DNA of 64,000 nt from Cuneatibacter sp. NSJ-177 (GTDB lineage: Bacteria > Bacillota > Clostridia > Lachnospirales > Lachnospiraceae), in NCBI RefSeq assembly GCF_022867805.1, contig NZ_JALIFO010000006.1, forward strand, positions 682,001-746,000. The letters run 5' to 3'. Shown here piece after piece: positions 63,003-64,000 of this stretch (its first letter is position 1; every line of letters begins with the position of its first letter). Below the pieces are notes generated by a model. It was not told the DNA's origin and searched no databases. It worked only from the letters and a program-made list of their open reading frames with translations. The translations under genes and the position numbers were made by a program.

Positions 63003-64000
63003 ATGGAACGGCGATTGATAACCACCGAGTTTACCGAGGAGGACCAAAAAATAGAAAATAGCCTGCGCCCGCAGAGCTTGGAAGAATATATCGGCCAGCA
63101 GAAGGCGCGGGAGACTCTGAAAGTATATATTGAGGCGGCCAAGGCGCGGGGGGAATCTCTGGATCATGTGCTGCTCTACGGCCCTCCAGGCCTGGGAAAA
63201 ACCACCTTGGCGGGTATCATTGCCAATGAAATGGGGGTGAATTTGAAGATTACCTCCGGACCGGCGATCGAGAAACCCGGCGAGATGGCGGCAATCCTGA
63301 ACAACCTTCAGGAAGGGGACGTGCTCTTTGTGGATGAAATTCACCGGCTGACCCGTCAAGTGGAGGAAGTGCTTTACCCGGCGATGGAGGACTATGCGAT
63401 TGATATCGTGATCGGAAAGGGGGCTTCCGCCCGGTCGATCCGGCTGGAACTGCCTCATTTTACCATGGTAGGAGCCACCACCCGCGCAGGTATGCTGACG
63501 GCGCCTCTTCGGGATCGGTTTGGTGTGATGCACCGGTTGGAATTCTATTCTCCGGAGGAGCTCCAGACGATTGTGCTGCGCTCCGCCCATGTGCTGAAAG
63601 TAAAGATCGACGAGGACGGCGCTCTGGAGATTGCCACGCGGTCAAGGGGGACTCCCCGGCTGGCCAACCGGTTTTTGAAACGAATCCGGGACTTTGCCCA
63701 GGTTCGCTATGACGGCGAGGTGACCGGACGTGTGGCGCGGGAAACCCTGGACCTTTTGGAGGTGGATCCTCTGGGGCTGGACGCCATGGACCGGGCGGTT
63801 TTGACGATGATCATTGAAAATTTCTCCGGCGGACCGGTGGGCCTGGAAACTTTGGCCGCGGCCCTGGGAGAGGATGTGGGGACTTTGGAAGATGTCTGTG
63901 AACCGTATCTGATTCAGAATGGTTTTCTGAACCGGACGCCGCGGGGACGGACGGCCACGGAAAAAGCCTATCAACATCTTGGGCTTGGCATGCCGGATTC
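63003..64000 (+). CDS. ruvB: Holliday junction helicase motor RuvB (cut by window end)
   Basis: The first 332 codons of RuvB, almost complete; the stop lies beyond base 64000. Walker A ([20 protein letters not shown]), Walker B ([17 protein letters not shown]), sensor ([19 protein letters not shown]) and the winged-helix end ([20 protein letters not shown]) are visible. AAAGGAG (62992-62998) precedes ATG 63003. With RuvA it drives branch migration of Holliday junctions. Confidence 0.97.
   Translation, partial: MERRLITTEFTEEDQKIENSLRPQSLEEYIGQQKARETLKVYIEAAKARGESLDHVLLYGPPGLGKTTLAGIIANEMGVNLKITSGPAIEKPGEMAAILNNLQEGDVLFVDEIHRLTRQVEEVLYPAMEDYAIDIVIGKGASARSIRLELPHFTMVGATTRAGMLTAPLRDRFGVMHRLEFYSPEELQTIVLRSAHVLKVKIDEDGALEIATRSRGTPRLANRFLKRIRDFAQVRYDGEVTGRVARETLDLLEVDPLGLDAMDRAVLTMIIENFSGGPVGLETLAAALGEDVGTLEDVCEPYLIQNGFLNRTPRGRTATEKAYQHLGLGMPD

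Noticed and set aside
1-64000. A recombinase gene for the sigG break inside the window
   Set aside because: No open frame shows serine or tyrosine recombinase motifs on either strand. The enzyme, if present, is elsewhere.

Overview
The window is a 64 kb piece of a low-to-mid GC, endospore-forming Firmicute chromosome. The gene content (spoIIGA-sigE behind ftsZ, a Spo0E-like protein, CodY, CheC/CheD chemotaxis, class III fructose-bisphosphatase, NSS transporter, ZTP riboswitch) suggests a motile Clostridia member, most likely Lachnospiraceae-like. That placement is inference from gene order and families, not from a marker search. No rRNA, tRNA, CRISPR array, intact insertion sequence or recombinase gene was seen.

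Layout. 1-5.7 kb: end of a chemotaxis operon (MCP, cheY, cheC, cheD, a GGDEF response regulator, cheA, cheW). 5.8-8.7 kb: GNAT acetyltransferase, a decayed LysR remnant, an intact LysR regulator divergent from aroD. 8.8-9.3 kb: the C-terminal half of sporulation sigma factor G, on the minus strand. 9.3-20.8 kb: ArsR regulator, small alarmone synthetase, gltX, UvrD/PcrA-type helicase, a MoxR/DUF58/transglutaminase operon, a structured non-coding RNA candidate, DUF1292, ychF. 21-34.4 kb: Spo0E-like protein and the division/cell-wall cluster mraZ-rsmH-ftsL-ftsI-spoVD-mraY-murD-ftsW-murA-ftsQ-ftsZ. 34.5-39.8 kb: spoIIGA-sigE, a two-component system, then the N-terminal half of sigG on the plus strand. 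39.8-44 kb: XRE regulator remnant, peptide deformylase, MATE transporter, fbp. 44-53 kb: metY-like and alaA-like genes, lipoprotein, dinB, comM, dprA, PAS-GGDEF. 53-64 kb: ZTP riboswitch and AICAR formyltransferase, topA, codY, rpsB-tsf, HPt protein, NSS transporter, ruvA-ruvB.

The outstanding observation is that sigG is split. Residues 1-97 are encoded at 39479-39769 (+), and the rest at 9280-8789 (-), 30.5 kb away. Both halves are open, and they break at the same place in conserved region 2.4 (Val-Pro-Met / Ile-Ile-Gly). Inverting the DNA between the two breakpoints would recreate an uninterrupted 258-codon sigG, close to the 260 residues of the Bacillus protein. The outer flanks of the two breakpoints carry matching 22-bp arms (17 of 22 identical) around a GCC(A/G) centre. 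The sigG sides form a shorter, weaker dyad. This is the arrangement expected for attL and attR of a large serine recombinase: attB would lie inside sigG and a 48-bp attP at the other end. The inverted DNA is core genome (division, peptidoglycan and sporulation genes), not a prophage. The window therefore suggests either a phase-variable on/off switch for late sporulation or a recent recombinase-driven loss of sigG. The recombinase must lie outside the window.

Around this, the sporulation circuit is visible at several levels: a Spo0A box beside a Spo0E-like phosphatase gene, a spoIIG-type promoter with 21-bp spacing and a Spo0A box, coupled spoIIGA-sigE, and a sigma-F/G-type promoter still in front of the sigG N-terminal half.
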